Below are positions 44,728-58,023 of a DNA stretch of 64,000 nucleotides, piece by piece (within the stretch, counting starts at the first letter, position 1; each line of letters opens with the position of its first letter). The stretch comes from Dactylorhiza incarnata (Eukaryota; Streptophyta; Magnoliopsida; Asparagales; Orchidaceae), in NCBI GenBank assembly GCA_033032865.1, contig JAWHQI010000019.1, positions 8,412,001-8,476,000 of the forward strand. The letters are read 5' to 3'. The notes beneath the pieces are model-generated. The model was not told where the DNA came from. It did no database searches and worked only from the letters and a program-made list of their open reading frames with translations. Made by a program: the position numbers and the translations under genes.

Positions 44728-47700
44728 TGTAAGACCCCATTTTTTTTCTTACAAAACCCGGGTCTTATGCCCAGAACTGCCGCTTTGCGGTGACACCCTC
44801 GCTCGGGAAGGTCGCCACTACAAAACGCGGATCCTACCGGCCTTATCGATCACAAAGAAGTAAATCTTAAACAAACTTATAGAAGCCAAGTCCACATAAC
44901 GTAGAAAGTAAAAAAACCATCATTAATAGATGTCCACATCAAATATCTAAATAAAAGGTGCAATAATAATAAAGGGATCATGCCATGTACATCAATTCCT
45001 CACTACATTTTCTCTCGCGGAAGCAAAAATACTAAAGCTAAACGATGCTCACGGATCCTGCCAATGGTGCTCCCGTACTAGATTGCCCCATCTCCATCTG
45101 CATCGGCCTCTGGTGCTGCAACATCTCCTCGGTACCCTAAAATGAAAAGGTCCACTGACCATCAGTCAAACTTGACTCAGCCAATCCCCCACCCCTCACC
45201 CGGTGACTCTTAGGTGCCGAGCGGGAGGAATGAAGCGGAGGACAACAACGTGTGTAAACAATAGCAGATGACGGGAATGTATTCTACAGGGAATGTCTAC
45301 CACTACGCAATATATATCATAACTGAAGCAGTAGGTAAAATAGAGTACGAACAAGTAAAGTAAACAAGTAGAGCAAATATAAAACGGTAAGTAACCATTG
45401 ATTTATAGGAATGCCCACACAAACCTATAGACCAAGGGTCCGTATAGCAAGGCCTATCGTATAAAATGTCCCATAACTAATTTATATGATAGGGGTAAGG
45501 GTAGAAATGCAATGATATGCTATGTCATGCAAGTATGCAGTTTAATGTTATGTTCATACAAGTACAACTCACACACTACGACTCTATGTGCACAGACCTT
45601 TAGTTCCCCCTTTTTGGAGCTAGCAAAACTCCCAGGATACTTCCGTAGTGGCAAACAGAAGTGGTGGGTTGGGCCTCGCCCACCTCTAGGTTGGTATTTG
45701 CACTACCTAACCTAGACCTATCGTATGCCTCAACGCTAAGAACACAACAGCGGAGCTCCTACGTACTCTTACTGGCTAGTCCACCAAACTTTTCTTGGTA
45801 AATTGTTAACCACTCTTACCGAGCCAAAGTATCGATGTCGGTGCAACGACCGTTAACAATAATGACCCACCACCTTATGCACATACAAAATGTCCTACTA
45901 TATCCCGAGCCACAAGGCTCCCCGGACTAACCTGCCTATTATCATGACCTTCCGAGCTAACGGCTCGCCGGAGCAACCCGTCTGTATCAACAATCACTTC
46001 TGAGCCACAAGCTCACCAGGCTAATTAGTCTGTTATTACAACTACCGAGCCTACCGCTCGTAAAACCAAACAAACTAACCACCCATGGTCACGGGGTGTG
46101 GGTGTGTGTCTTATTAAGTTAATCTTACACCGCCATTTATTCCTACACTTTATGGCTAATCTTGGACTTCCCGAGGGTTACCGGGTAAGGGGCTCGCTAC
46201 GGTATTAGGAACTATAATGGGATGACACCCCAAGGCTCCCTTTCCCAAGGCATTTAATGTTATTGGTACCTACCCATATGCATAACCCTCTTACTATTTC
46301 ACTTGTATTAACCCTAGGTGGTTTATGACAATCCCAGGAAAAAGATGATCCTTCGTCAATCCCGAGTACATCCTCACCCTCGACTAACCAAGCACACTTA
46401 CCACATGACCTTCTTTTTAGTGACCTCAACCTCTTCAACCTGACCATGTACTCTTGTTATACCCCATTTCCTCTTAGTAGACCACTAGTTACCCAAGTTT
46501 TACCATTTTACTATACGCAGACCAAACGAACTATATGAACCACATAAGTAGAAGTACTCCAAATACTCATCCTCATGACACAAGATTATTACTGGAGGAC
46601 TATCATGGCATTATAAGACTAAATCCAGAGATTCATATTTTTCCTTAACATTTTAGCATTTCTTTTAATTTCACCAATATTTGCCAAGTATGAATATGAA
46701 CATGAAGTGTAAGGTATTCTTATGATATGGCTCTCATAAAATTAAGATAAATCTATCAAGTCAAATTAACAGTAAATACAGAATATCACAATTTTACAAT
46801 CAGGAATTGTCCTCTATATATAATATTTAGCATCTACCAAAAGTTGGAGGTTAATGAAGGAACCCTCAAAAATACTTATCCAAAAATTATGGAAAAATTA
46901 CTAGACCTTCATATTAGCCAGAAAAGTCTACTGGCCAAATTCAGAATTTATAAAAGCAAATTAATCACATAAATGAATATTCCAAAGAAACCCTTTCTAG
47001 GGAAAATTGTGAAGGATCCTACTATTAAATAATTCTAAAAATTATGAAAGAAATACCAGATCTCTAAGATGATCAGAAAGGCTTACTTACTGAGTTTCAT
47101 AATTTATGGAAGTCAATTTCTCATTTAATTAAATATTTTAAGAGAATCCCAATCAGGACATGTTGTGAAGTAGCCTACTGGTAACAATCTCCAAAAATTC
47201 CAAAAATATTCACAGAGCATTCTAGTGCCCAGAAATGTCCTATCACCAAGTTGCAATTTTTTCTAGAGAGTATTGAACCCTCAATTAATTTTCTTAAGAC
47301 TAAGACAAAATAAGTGCCTTGTGAATGAAGTACAGGTTAAACTACTTAATTAAATACACAAAAATTACCATAGGTCTATCATGTGGTTATAAAGGCACTA
47401 CCAAAGTTTCATCCTCATCCAAGACAATATGAATATGTAAATCCCTTTAATAATGAAAAGCCCTAAAGGGGTTATAACCTAATTTAGGGGGAATAAGGGT
47501 TCCTAAAATTCCTCTAAAATTTCCTAGCTCATTATTACCCCCTTTTGAACTTGCACACCAAATTCCATGACCATTCCATAACACTTGACCCCATGTCCTT
47601 CACAAAGCTCAAAATGCAACCCTAAGGGTAAAGCTAGGGTTTTGGGACAAATCCACCCCACCTCACCCCAAATCACTCATGGAGCTGTTTTAGGTGATCC

Positions 47701-49780
47701 TAAACCAGTGGCCAAGGTTTCACCTCATGTTGATGAGTTTTGACCTTAATACCCTAAAATAAACACCATACCCTAATTTTGACCTAGTTTGACCCAACTT
47801 AGTTTAACAAATTACCCAACTAAATCAGTCCTAATTGGGCTAAAATTTTTACTAGGGTCGTATAATAACACTAAAGATCACCCACCAAAATTTGGAGGGG
47901 ATTGGGGGTCATTAGACCCAATAATTAATTAATATTTGAATTATGATATTATTACAAAAACCTTAGAAAAATGTTCTCCGAAAATTCTCATATTTTGATA
48001 TGATAAGGGGGTTGATACAAGTAGCCTAGGTTTCAATTTTCAAGTCGATCCCATAAGCCAATCAAAAGTTATTCAAGAAAAGGTGACTGCCCTACCCTAG
48101 GGACCAGTCCTACCAAAATGGCTCCACAGGGGGCTACAGTGCCCCTATTAGCCTGAAACAAATTTTCATTTGTTCTACACACCAAGGGCTACAATATTTA
48201 TATTGGGAACTTTTTCATTTGAGGGCCCTACTATTTTTATTAATTAATACAAAACACTGCTCAAAGTGTGACACAAATACATATTATAACATAATATAAA
48301 TATTTGATCCCTGCACGGATCTTAGCGCAGATCGTGTGGCTGCTGGATTTCTTCTTCATTTAGCCAAGGGCTGAGACATTCCCGTCCTGGGATCACTTCC
48401 TCCTCACATTCCCGGCCACCTGAGCGCCGCCCCGACCGACCAATGCCCCCACCACCTTCGTTGAGGTGGTGGCCGGCGATTAGGGGTGGTTGGTCAGCCA
48501 GAGGTGGCCGGAGTGAGGGGTTTTTTGCGAGGAAAGAGGGATCGAAAAGAGACCCTTCGGAAGCGCGATCCGAGCCCAATTGAGCTCGAATCAAGCCCTG
48601 AATCATTAGAGGATCTAGCACTAGAGGAGAGGAAGCGGATCGGACTTGTGTGGGGGCTTGGTGGCGCGTATTCCGGCGAGTCGCCCTTGCCGGTGGTGGA
48701 TCTTTTGGTGCCATGCCGATCTAGGCCTCCTCTGCACGATTCTCACTGGAAGGTTGGGGGTTTTCTTCCTCTCTAATCACTGAAGGTAATGGGTTTTCAA
48801 TTCGAGCTTGGGGTGGCCTTATTCCTGAAAGCCATTAATGGCCATTAACTAGAATTTTGGTTACACTTGGGGGGGGGGGATGAATTGGCCATCAATTAGG
48901 TCGGGAAGAAGCTGAAAACTTCTCCTCTCCCCAAGGGGAGATGAATGGTGCCATCAATTGCTCAGATTAGGGGGTTTCTTCTTCCTCCCCCACAACTCCC
49001 CTCTCTTTCTCTCTCTTCCAAATTGGGCTCTCTCTTTCCTGCCCGACTCTCTTCAAATTGAATTGCCAACTCAGCAGCATTCAATCCCCATTAGGTGGTG
49101 GACCACATCAATTGGGTCTAGCTCAAGTGGGTTGGGTTCAATTTGGGTAAAGTAGGTCATTTTGACCTAATTTTTGGATAAGGTTGACTTTGATCAAATT
49201 GACCACTTGGGTTGACCGCAATGGGTGGCTAGTGACCAATTGGACTCACTTATGGGTTAGGAAGATTTAGGTGGAGTCAATTTGGCCAGGTGATGGTGAA
49301 TTTCCCCTTAATAGGGCACTTTGACCAATATAGGGCTAGAGTTGACTTCGGCAAAATTGGCCAAATTGGAGGTCCCATGATGGGGATTTTTGGTCCATTA
49401 GGTCCCTAGTGTCCTTATAAGTGTAGGGGCAGGGTCAATTTGGCATGGTGGAGGCCAATTGACCCTAATTGAGTTAGCTTGGCCAATTTATGGTTAGGGT
49501 TGACTTTGGTCAAATTTGCCTCTTTGGTTGACCCCAATGGGTCCCTGATGCCCTAAGGGGACCCCTAATGAGTTAGGGATGTTATGGTGGGGTCAAAGGT
49601 TCAGGGCGAGGCCCTAAAGTCCAACCCTAGGCTAGGTATCTGAAAATTGCTATATGCAGACCACTTGGGTTTTCTCCTTCTCACCCAAGCTCACATGATC
49701 TTAAGCTCTTCCAATGGTTTTGTCATGACCTAGTCATGACAAAACCAACTTGGGGGTCTAGCTATTTGGGGGTTGTTATA
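44728..49780 (-). repeat. Probable 3' LTR of chromovirus J, about 5 kb
   Basis: Plus-strand ends are tgtaagacccc and ...gggttgttata; the minus-strand start tataaca would be an altered tgtaaca. The interior is non-coding: AT-rich to 48300, then GC-rich to about 48770 (including an open frame at 48322-48714 on the minus strand that I cannot assign), then repetitive gaccaattggg-type sequence to about 49600. LTRs of several kb are known for Tekay/Del elements. The partner LTR is not in view, so the full length and a TSD (actag expected) are unproven. Confidence 0.6.
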
Positions 49781-49869
49781 AATCCCAATACATAAAAAAA
49801 ATTTCGTCCTCGAAATTCAGGTTAAGCCTGTGGGGTTTCTACTGCAAGTAAGAAAATGTAACATCCCAG

Positions 49870-50637
49870 AAAATTAAGTTATACCTGCCGCAAAGAGTTC
49901 TGTGTACTTTTGCTGCATTAGGTCCAGTGGCTCCCAGGTATGCTCCTCTTGCCCATGATTCCTCCATAGGACCTTGACTAGCGGAACCTTCTTGTGCCGC
50001 AAGACTCGCAACTCCGTGTAGTCTATCCAAACCGGCTCCAAGTGAACCGATCAATCAGTAGATACTGGCCCCTCCGTAGTAGATATCTGATGCTCTGGCC
50101 GAAGTAGAGCCTTCCTAAGTGAGGAGACGTGGAAAATGTCGTGCAGTCCCTCTAACTCTGGCGGTAGCTCTAGTCTGTAAGCCTAGGGACCTATCCGCTC
50201 CAGGATCCTGTAAGGCCCCATATATCTCGGACTGAGCTTCTTCTGCCCACGAACCCGCGAGACTCCATGCATCAGACGTATCTTCAAAAAAACCTGATCT
50301 CCCACCTGGAACTCTAACATACGATGTTGTGCATCGTTGTACTTGGCATGCCTGCTTTGGGCTTCCAACATCCTGTCTCGAATCAGTCGCACCTGAGCCT
50401 CGGTGTCTTCTACGAACTTTGAGCCGAGTGCCTTGGGATCCTCATCCTGAACCCAAGATAATGGTGTCCTGCACCTATGTCCGTATAATGCCTCATAGGG
50501 TGCTCTGCCTATACTAGCCTGGTGACTGTTGTTGTATGAGAACTCGACTAATGGCAATAGTCTCTCTCATGGCTCCCCGTGGTCCAAAATGCAAAGGCGT
50601 AGAAGATCCTCCAGGGTCCGGTTGGTATGCTCCATTT
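49870..50637 (-). pseudogene. Integrase C-terminus and chromodomain of J
   Basis: Targets integration to marked chromatin. Read from 50637: NRTLEDLLRLC, then LVEFSYNNSHQASIGRAPYEALYG (50557 region), VGDQVFLKI and SPRYMGPYRILERIGP up to 50183. After further shifts the chromodomain core LRHKKVPLVKVLWRNH and EEHTWEP, typical of Tekay/Del, is seen around 49890-50010. A stop near 50560 and frame changes after 50183 break it. It joins the upstream part at 59742 when element B is ignored. Confidence 0.8.
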
Positions 50638-52318
50638 TGTTGGATCTATAGGCGCCCTTAGAGGTGGGGGGGGGGGGGGGGGTGAATAAGGGTTTTAAAC
50701 TTTTAATGATTATTAAAGAAAATAATTCTCTGTTGCTACCGCCAGCGGTAGTGTTACCGCTCGGCGTTAGTGAAAGAGAAAATACATTTAGGTTAAACCA
50801 ATGAAAATCAGAGAGCACGAATCAGAGATGAAGAAACAAACATATTTTCATTAATATTAAATTGAAATAGTTATGATTACAAAAACTTTTCTCAATGACG
50901 CTTGGATATGGCCTCAAGCCATTCTAGCCAATCTATTACCAGAAAGGCCTCGAGCACCCCCTAGATCTACTCCCTTGACCCATTTGCCAACATGAGGTGA
51001 ATTCCTCCCTAATTCCAACCTAGACCTAGTCGCCAACGCGTGGCGAATTTCCCCTAGTCCCCGCAAGGCCCTAGTCGCAGTGTGGCGAATTCCTCTACCG
51101 AACAAAAGATATAAAGGTTACAATTAGAAATTAAAATAAAACACAAACTAGAAACTCCCTCAAAAGAAAAACTTGATGTCTATGTAGATGCGATCGGATT
51201 TGGTCTTCAAGTTCTTTGCATTCATGAAAGTTGATGGAGTTCTTCGGGCTGCTTGGAGAAGGCTCTCACGAGTGCTCTGAAGATATGGCTTCAATTCCTC
51301 TTGTATCAGCAAGCAACAACGGAGGAGGCGTGCGTCTTTAAATAGAGTCAGCCACTAACGCCTGCGGTAGTACTACCACCCCACGGTAGCCACATTAGGC
51401 AATGATCAAGCACGCGGATCATGGCAACTTAGGCAACTTTTAGGCGCCAAACTTTGAGCTCAGACTAGCGCGCCGCGGTAATGCTAACGCTCCGTGATAG
51501 CGAGATAACCTTCCTTCAGCCAATATCTCCTTCCATATTTGCTCCTCAATCACATGCAGATGGGAGGATTCCAAAAGCTACCGCTGGGCGTTAGTCCTTA
51601 ACGCGCCGCGATAGTACTTGCCAAAATAGCATCCGGTCGAAATTCCTTTTTCTCCACTGTTTCCTTCTCGTCAAATGTTTCCATTTATGCTAGCGCCAGC
51701 GGTAATGCTAACGCTCCGCGGTAGAGCATGCATTTTGTCGAGCGTCGTGGTAGAGCATGCATTTCATCGAACGTCGTTTTCATTCCGTCGAACGACATTT
51801 TCGTCGAACGGCATTTTCGTCGAATGGAATTTTCGTCGAACGCTGCTTTCATTTCGTCGAACGCCATTTTCGTCGAACGCCATTTTCATTTCGTCGAATG
51901 CCATTTTCATTTTGTCGACCTCAATTTCGTTGAACGCTAGTTCGTCGACCAGCATCTGCTTCGCTAGCGCCAGCGGTAGTACTAACGCTCTGCGGTAGTG
52001 CACATCTCTTTTCGTCGACCGCAGTTTCATTTCGTCGAGCGGCTTCACATTTCATCGAATGACATTTTCATTTCGTCGAACTCAATTTCGTCGAATGACT
52101 TTTTCATTTCGTCGAACCGTTAGCGCCAGCGGTAGTTCTAACGCTCCACGGTAGCAACAGAGAATCATCCTGATGTCGCTTAGTCATCTTTCTTTTTCAC
52201 ACTCCTTTGGGGATTGAATGTTGAAGATCCTGCACACTATAAACACAATGCAAGTATGATCAAATACAATAGGATTTGTTATTGTCAAACCAAGAGATGC
52301 GGAAAGCATGTTCCAACA
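50638..52318 (-). repeat. 3' LTR of element B
   Basis: Begins tgttggatct and ends atgttccaaca. A 17-base poly-G run lies at about 50666-50682, the accgccagcggtag pair at about 50730-50765, and a dense cluster of tcgtcgaac words mixed with cgccagcggtag words at about 51690-52150. Small ORFs here are repeat artefacts. Confidence 0.93.
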
Positions 52319-53567
52319 ATCTCCCCCTTTTGATAATAACAAATCCCTTTAGAAAGAAATAGTTCAAGAGATAGGAATTGTGTTTTTTAAAAAGGATAAA
52401 CATGAAATTTAAGACATGTGCATATGCTCCCCCTAAATGAATGCCCCCTACAACAAAACTTCCTATGAACTTGACTTCCCCAAACATGTGAATTTCTTTC
52501 AAAATTTATTCTCCCCCTTTTGGTATTATCAAAATAGGGTGGAGAGTCAAACGTTAAAGTGTGCAATAAATTTGTAGAGAGGGAATGAACCTGATAAAGA
52601 GTTAAACGCTTAGGAAAAAATACAATATATAGGAGTGAAAAAGGGAATGCGAAGAAATTGTCATAAGGAAACCACTTGTTGGAAAAACGTATTCATGATC
52701 GAGCGTACAAGTAGTAAAGAGGTGGAAAGCATGAAGAAATATATTTTTGAAGTGAGCATCTATATAAGAATGGTGAAGCATAGTAGATGATTAAGAGTTT
52801 TAGATATAACAAAATAGATGCTGTAGCAATTTAAGTACACAAAATGATTTTAGTTGCAGCATAACCATACACTTGTTCTGAAAAGGAAATATTCATGATC
52901 GAGCGAAAGGAGAGAGTAGCACAGCGGAAAAGATATAGGATAAACGTGAAAGAACATTAATTAATGAATATATAAAAATAATCTCTTGCCTTTTAAGTTA
53001 ATTTTAAGAGGTGTAGTACTTGTTTAAGGGAGATGCAATGTTGTGTGACAAGTATATGTAAAGAATAAGCATGAAAACAATGTAGGCATGTAGGAATGCG
53101 GAAAGTTAAAACAAGGTTAAAAATATTTTTGTAATAGTTTGACTATTTCAACAATATATATATATCTAGACTTTTCACATTTGAGCATTTTAACTTTGAA
53201 AATTTTCATAACTAATAGGCAAGCATGATTTAACATATTCAAAAAGATAATAGCTACAATGTAACAAATTCGTATTTCAAGTAAAGAAAAACATTGTAAA
53301 AATCATGCATTGCAATCTAGTGCTTTTACTTAAGGTTTTAGAGAATTATGTAATGTTGCATTAGGATCAAATTCTCATGAGTAGAAGCTTTATGAAAATC
53401 AATGATGTGTGCATAAGGTGTTTGATAAAAGTATACAAGTGAAATAATCAAAACACATGACATATATAATGAGATAGTGACAACAATATTAAGGATGCAA
53501 TCTTATAATTACTTTCATACATAAAATCTAGAATAAAGTTTCAAGGCACAAATAATGAGTACAACAA

Positions 53568-53628
53568 CCAAGGTGCTTCGCCCACACAATGCTTATTAAG
53601 ACTTATCAGGGAGCGAAGTATTGCTTGG
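53568..53628 (-). ncRNA. Candidate structured RNA element, copy 1
   Basis: A 61-nt segment that can fold into a hairpin: outer arms ccaag/cttgg, inner arms cttcgccc/gggagcgaag (one bulged base), and a loop containing ttattaagacttatca on the plus strand. The inner stem sequence differs from that of copy 2 while pairing is kept. Candidate only: no known RNA family is recognised. Confidence 0.4.
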
Positions 53629-53733
53629 GGGATCACAAAAGCAATTTTATTGATTTTTATTTTTAGTGATCTCGTGTACAAATAGAAGTGATAAAAGATG
53701 AATGTGTTTGCACAAGACACTTTACAATTCTTT

Positions 53734-53793
53734 CCAAGGTGCTCAACCTCACAATGCTCGTTAAGACTTATCAGGAGGGTGAGTAGTGCTTGG
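53734..53793 (-). ncRNA. Candidate structured RNA element, copy 2
   Basis: A 60-nt segment with outer arms ccaag/cttgg and inner arms ctcaacctc/gagggtgag (eight of nine paired). The loop is nearly the same as in copy 1 (gttaagacttatca). Confidence 0.4.
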
Positions 53794-56711
53794 TGGAGTT
53801 ATCTTTGGCATATTATTACTTGGTTTTTGTTGGGGCCAAAAGGTCTCTGAATTCACTTGTTGTTGCAAACATTAATATTATTGAAATAACACTTCTATGT
53901 TGTGCATGAAATTTATTTTTGAAAGACGGTGTAGGTAATTTAGACATACAACTTAATATGTTAAAACTATTACACTACACAATCATGCAAGACTAAGATT
54001 ATGAGCACATGTAGATTACCAAAAATAGTGAGTGAATGAATCATTGATTAACATAAAGCATTACTCATACTTAGAGGCATGCTAGGCAATCATACACAAT
54101 TATCTATAGACTATTTCATTGCACATAATCAGATTAAGGTCAAGGCATGACAAAAATAATGTTTAGAAAATTTGAAATTAAAATTAGACATTGAAGCAAA
54201 TCCTTGTGAGCATGCTAAAATCAATTTTGATCATTAGAAACGAAATAACACAGATGTATGCTCTGGTGAAGTTGTATAGTTAAACCATAATTTTGTAAAG
54301 AGTTAAAGCAAAACAAATAACAAAAATATATTTTTGATCATTTTGAATTATTTGAAAAAAAATTGATTTGTTTTAGATTTTTTTATTTTTAGAATTTTAA
54401 AAGAAAATGACAGGAACTTAAAAATAAAAAAATGAAAAAGAAACTGGAAATTCAGAAATACCTACTAACGCCAGCGGTGCCCATCTATCGCCTGGCGGTA
54501 GTGACAAAATTCGAATTTTGGGAAAAAACGTGAATTTTTTCAGAATTTTTCTTTTGAATATATTTGTGCAGATTAGTGACAATGAAGTTCAGTAAAGAAA
54601 TCAGACATATGCATACACAAAAATGTGAATTTTGTAAGTTTAAGCTAATATGTCCAAAACCCCAAATTCTAGCCTAAGGTGTCACAATACACTTTCAAAA
54701 TACTTGTGTTTTTCACATGCATGAGAGTTCAAAAATAGATAATATGAAAAAACATAAGGTAACATGTTTGAGCACAAAATATGCATGAGTGAAATGATCA
54801 TAAATAAGTGAAATAATATTCTTGCAATGTATACAACGTAAGTATGTCTAGGATCAAGATACCCTAACAATATGTCTACACTCTAGCCCTATACGAAGTG
54901 ACGGATGGGCATGAGGAGCTGCACGCATGCCGCAAGTTTGGGTGTTAATCCCACATGCATACAAAAGACAACGCTCACCCTAGCACTCTTTCCCCCCAGT
55001 GCATCGCAAGGCCCCACTGGAACCCTTCCCGGTTAAGGACCAGGCATGACATAGCGGTTAGGTTTCTAATGCACACAATCCTACGCCCTCGCTATAGTGA
55101 GACACATAATGAGGTTGAGTGATCATGGGCATACTAAGCATTTAGTCTTATTGAACCAATTTTTAAACTATGGCTTTTATGCGAGATTAATTTCTTATTA
55201 TATTTGATTTTAAAGCAACATAGTTATTATGAATTTTAACTTTCAATTGTTTTTCTTTAAGATTGATTTATTATGGCATCATTAGATAACTAGCATGAAA
55301 GATAGTATTGAATAGTTGTAATGCTAGAAAGAAGAGTTTGATCACAATTTTATGGCGTAAGATTTATTTCATTAATGTTGCATGTATTCAAACCTAGTCA
55401 TTCAAATTTTGGACATAGAATGAAGTGATGATTCTAGTTAATTTATTCTTTTAGATATAAAGATGATTCTATGATCTTCATATAAATGAGATACATGCAA
55501 AACATAATTGATTCATATAATGGTCATGATCACAAACTATTTGATGGAATCAATAGGATCTTTTGTAGATTTTTAATATTTGAATTAAAAAGATCTATTG
55601 AATTGGCAAGATTATTATACATGATCATGAATTTTAACACATAGGAATTATATACTCATAATTAATTGTTCATAATGATATAAATGAGATATTATTAAAG
55701 AACATTCATATTCATCTTTTTGAATTATTAGAGAGAAATATTATAAGGTGAAAACTTAAGATAAATATAAAGAGAAAAATATTTTTGGTTATTTAGAAAG
55801 GTTTAGTAAATTATCTCTTTGATTTTTGAAATCTTTAATAAATCACATATATATATAGTTTTATGAAAGCATATTGATAATAAAGGTAATACAATAATTT
55901 TTCAGTAAATAATATTTTAGATACATCAGAATTTAGGAAAATTATGCTACTGCCAGCGTTAGAACCTAACGCCAGGCGCTAGCAACAAAGTTGAGATTCG
56001 TTATTTAAACACAAATGATTTTTTTCAAATTTTTAATTCCGATTTGACATGATTATGATTAAACATACTAGGGGCAATCAAAATGATGCAAATATATTAA
56101 ATACCTATGTAAACCTTGCACATTTTATAAATTCAGCCTAATACCCCTAAAATACCTTTTAAATCCATTTTGACACTTATTTCATTTAGTCTTAATAATG
56201 TCATATGACAAATTTAGTTTTCAAATTTTATAAGACTTTTAGGAAATGGATTTAGAAGGATAAACATAAAAAGGATAAGTAGATCACTTGAAAAATGATA
56301 TGACTTTATATTCAACTTTATTCAATTTGATTTATTTATGAATTTTTCTTTAATATGTGAAAGTCATATCACAAGTTATATAAAGTGATCATATCATGAT
56401 GGCTCAAAGAAATAAAAGCAAAAACAAAAAGGAAATAAAGCATATCATGAAGTAGAGAATTGATATTTCATTTTTAATTGATTTCTACTTCATACAAATG
56501 ATAGGATATTATTGAATGAGAGATTTAGGAATCCAAAGAGGACCGGGTGTGGTGGTTCCTTTGGGTACCCAAATATATCGTGTTTGCTTTTGGGGAGACA
56601 AGGATGGATGGACCCTTTCTTTTGACATTAGTGCGTCATTCTTAATTATGGGTCTTCATTCTTACCTTGACAAACATTATTTTTAGTTTTGAAATTTCCA
56701 TAATCATTTAC

Positions 56712-57974
56712 TTATATATTTGGATGAAAATGATTTTTGAATTTATAAGTTGAAGGAAATTTGTTCGCATTTAATTTTAGGTTGGGAGAAACATGATTTT
56801 GTAAATAATGGTGATTTTGATTTACAAATCCTTTATGTTCCTCACTCTCATTATTAAACTTAGTTAAGATGTTCATATTCATATTCAACTTATTTTTAGA
56901 TATAATTTGATATTGTGAATTTGTATTTACAATTTTCATAAGCAAGTTGATTTTTGATTTTAATTCATAATTCTTGATTTTTAAATTATGTCTAGCTTTA
57001 TTATAAGCGATTGTGCTATTTTTAAGAGTGGAAACAATTGAATCAATATGATTTTGATAGTTATTTCTATATTCATCAAATTTTTCATCCATCTCTTTAA
57101 TTTCAATTTTATAGTCTTTACACTTAGCACAATCATTTTTCAAAGATGAATTTTCTAAACATAATCTTTCATTTTGTTCTTTTACAAAAGTAAACTCCTT
57201 TTCAAGTTTCTTGTGTTTTTCTTTTAATTCATTATATTCTACACAAGGTGTAATGTTTTCAACTAAGGAGCCATGGATAGAACTAGATAAATTAGAATTT
57301 GATTCTTCATTAATTTTTACCTATAAATTTTTATTTTCTAAGCGCAAATGTTTATTAGCATTTTTTAATTTCTTAATCTTGCGATTTGTAGTTTGAAGCA
57401 ATTGTAATGTAGAAATAGAAGTACAGAAAATGGGGTTTGATTTCCTTACATTGCTTTCAGGAGAGGAACGATTTGAACATATAGTTTCTTTGACATCTTT
57501 TTGGCACTCCTCTTCCGAAGATAGTATTTCTTCTTCTCTTCCACTTGATGTGCACTCCATGGATCCATCATGAGAGGAGAATTCTTGAAGACTTGTGCAA
57601 GCTTGCATATTCTCCGATTCTTGCGATTATTCTGTACTTGTAGAAGGAGAATCATAAGTTCTTTCAAGAAAATTCCAAATCTCATAAGCGGTAGGTAAAG
57701 TATAAATAAGTTTGAAAATATTTTGGTCTAACGCACAAAATATACTATTTATAGATTTTGCATTTAAAATAATTTCGTTTCTAGTTAGTACGCTAGGTGG
57801 CTTTTCAATAGTAATATTCCAAACTTTTTCATCTAAGGCCTTAAGAAAAAATTTCATTAATATTTTCCACCCTTTATAATTTTTGCCTATAAATAAAGGT
57901 GGTGATAATACTTTTTCATTTATATTAAAATTTTCCCCACTAGTAGAAGCGAGATCATGATCAAGAGAAGCCAT
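56712..57974 (-). pseudogene. Gag-like ORF of element B, broken
   Basis: Particle protein of a Sirevirus-like element. The start ATG at 57974 is followed by the Gag core (PPLFIGKNYKGWKILMKFFL, then FCALDQNIFKLIYTLPTAYE). In-frame stops occur at about 57627 and 57321, where element E has Gln and Lys codons. The part from 57143 is a coiled coil with CAKCKDYKIEIKEMDE. It stops in an Asn/His-rich tail at 56712, about 70 codons before the point where E Gag ends. No CCHC zinc knuckle is present. No pol follows, so the protein would have to work with enzymes from another element. Confidence 0.75.
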
Positions 57975-58009
57975 TATTCCTGGTTGTTAAGCCGATTTGG
58001 AATAACCTA

Positions 58010-58021
58010 GCTCTGATACCA
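58010..58021 (-). promoter_or_regulatory. Primer-binding site of element B (tRNA-Met)
   Basis: The minus strand reads tggtatcagagc, a full match to the initiator tRNA-Met site, two bases from the LTR. Confidence 0.9.
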
Positions 58022-58023
58022 CT

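Larger units (their letters stand above)
52319..56711 (-). other. Non-coding 3' interior of element B, with repeated PPTs and two hairpins
   Basis: About 4.4 kb of AT-rich sequence without a supported ORF. PPT copies lie at 52320-52329 (touching the LTR), about 52426, 52443 and 52508. Two copies of a conserved hairpin are at 53568-53628 and 53734-53793. Two internal copies of the LTR gcggtag pair are at about 54465-54505 and 55943-55985. Matches the remnant at 19803-20921 and the right end of the window in E. Confidence 0.75.

Noticed and set aside
48322..48714. 130-codon minus-strand ORF, rich in Pro, Arg and Gly
   Set aside because: Lies within the probable J LTR, resembles no family I know, and has no neighbouring coding context. 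Kept as part of the LTR description only.
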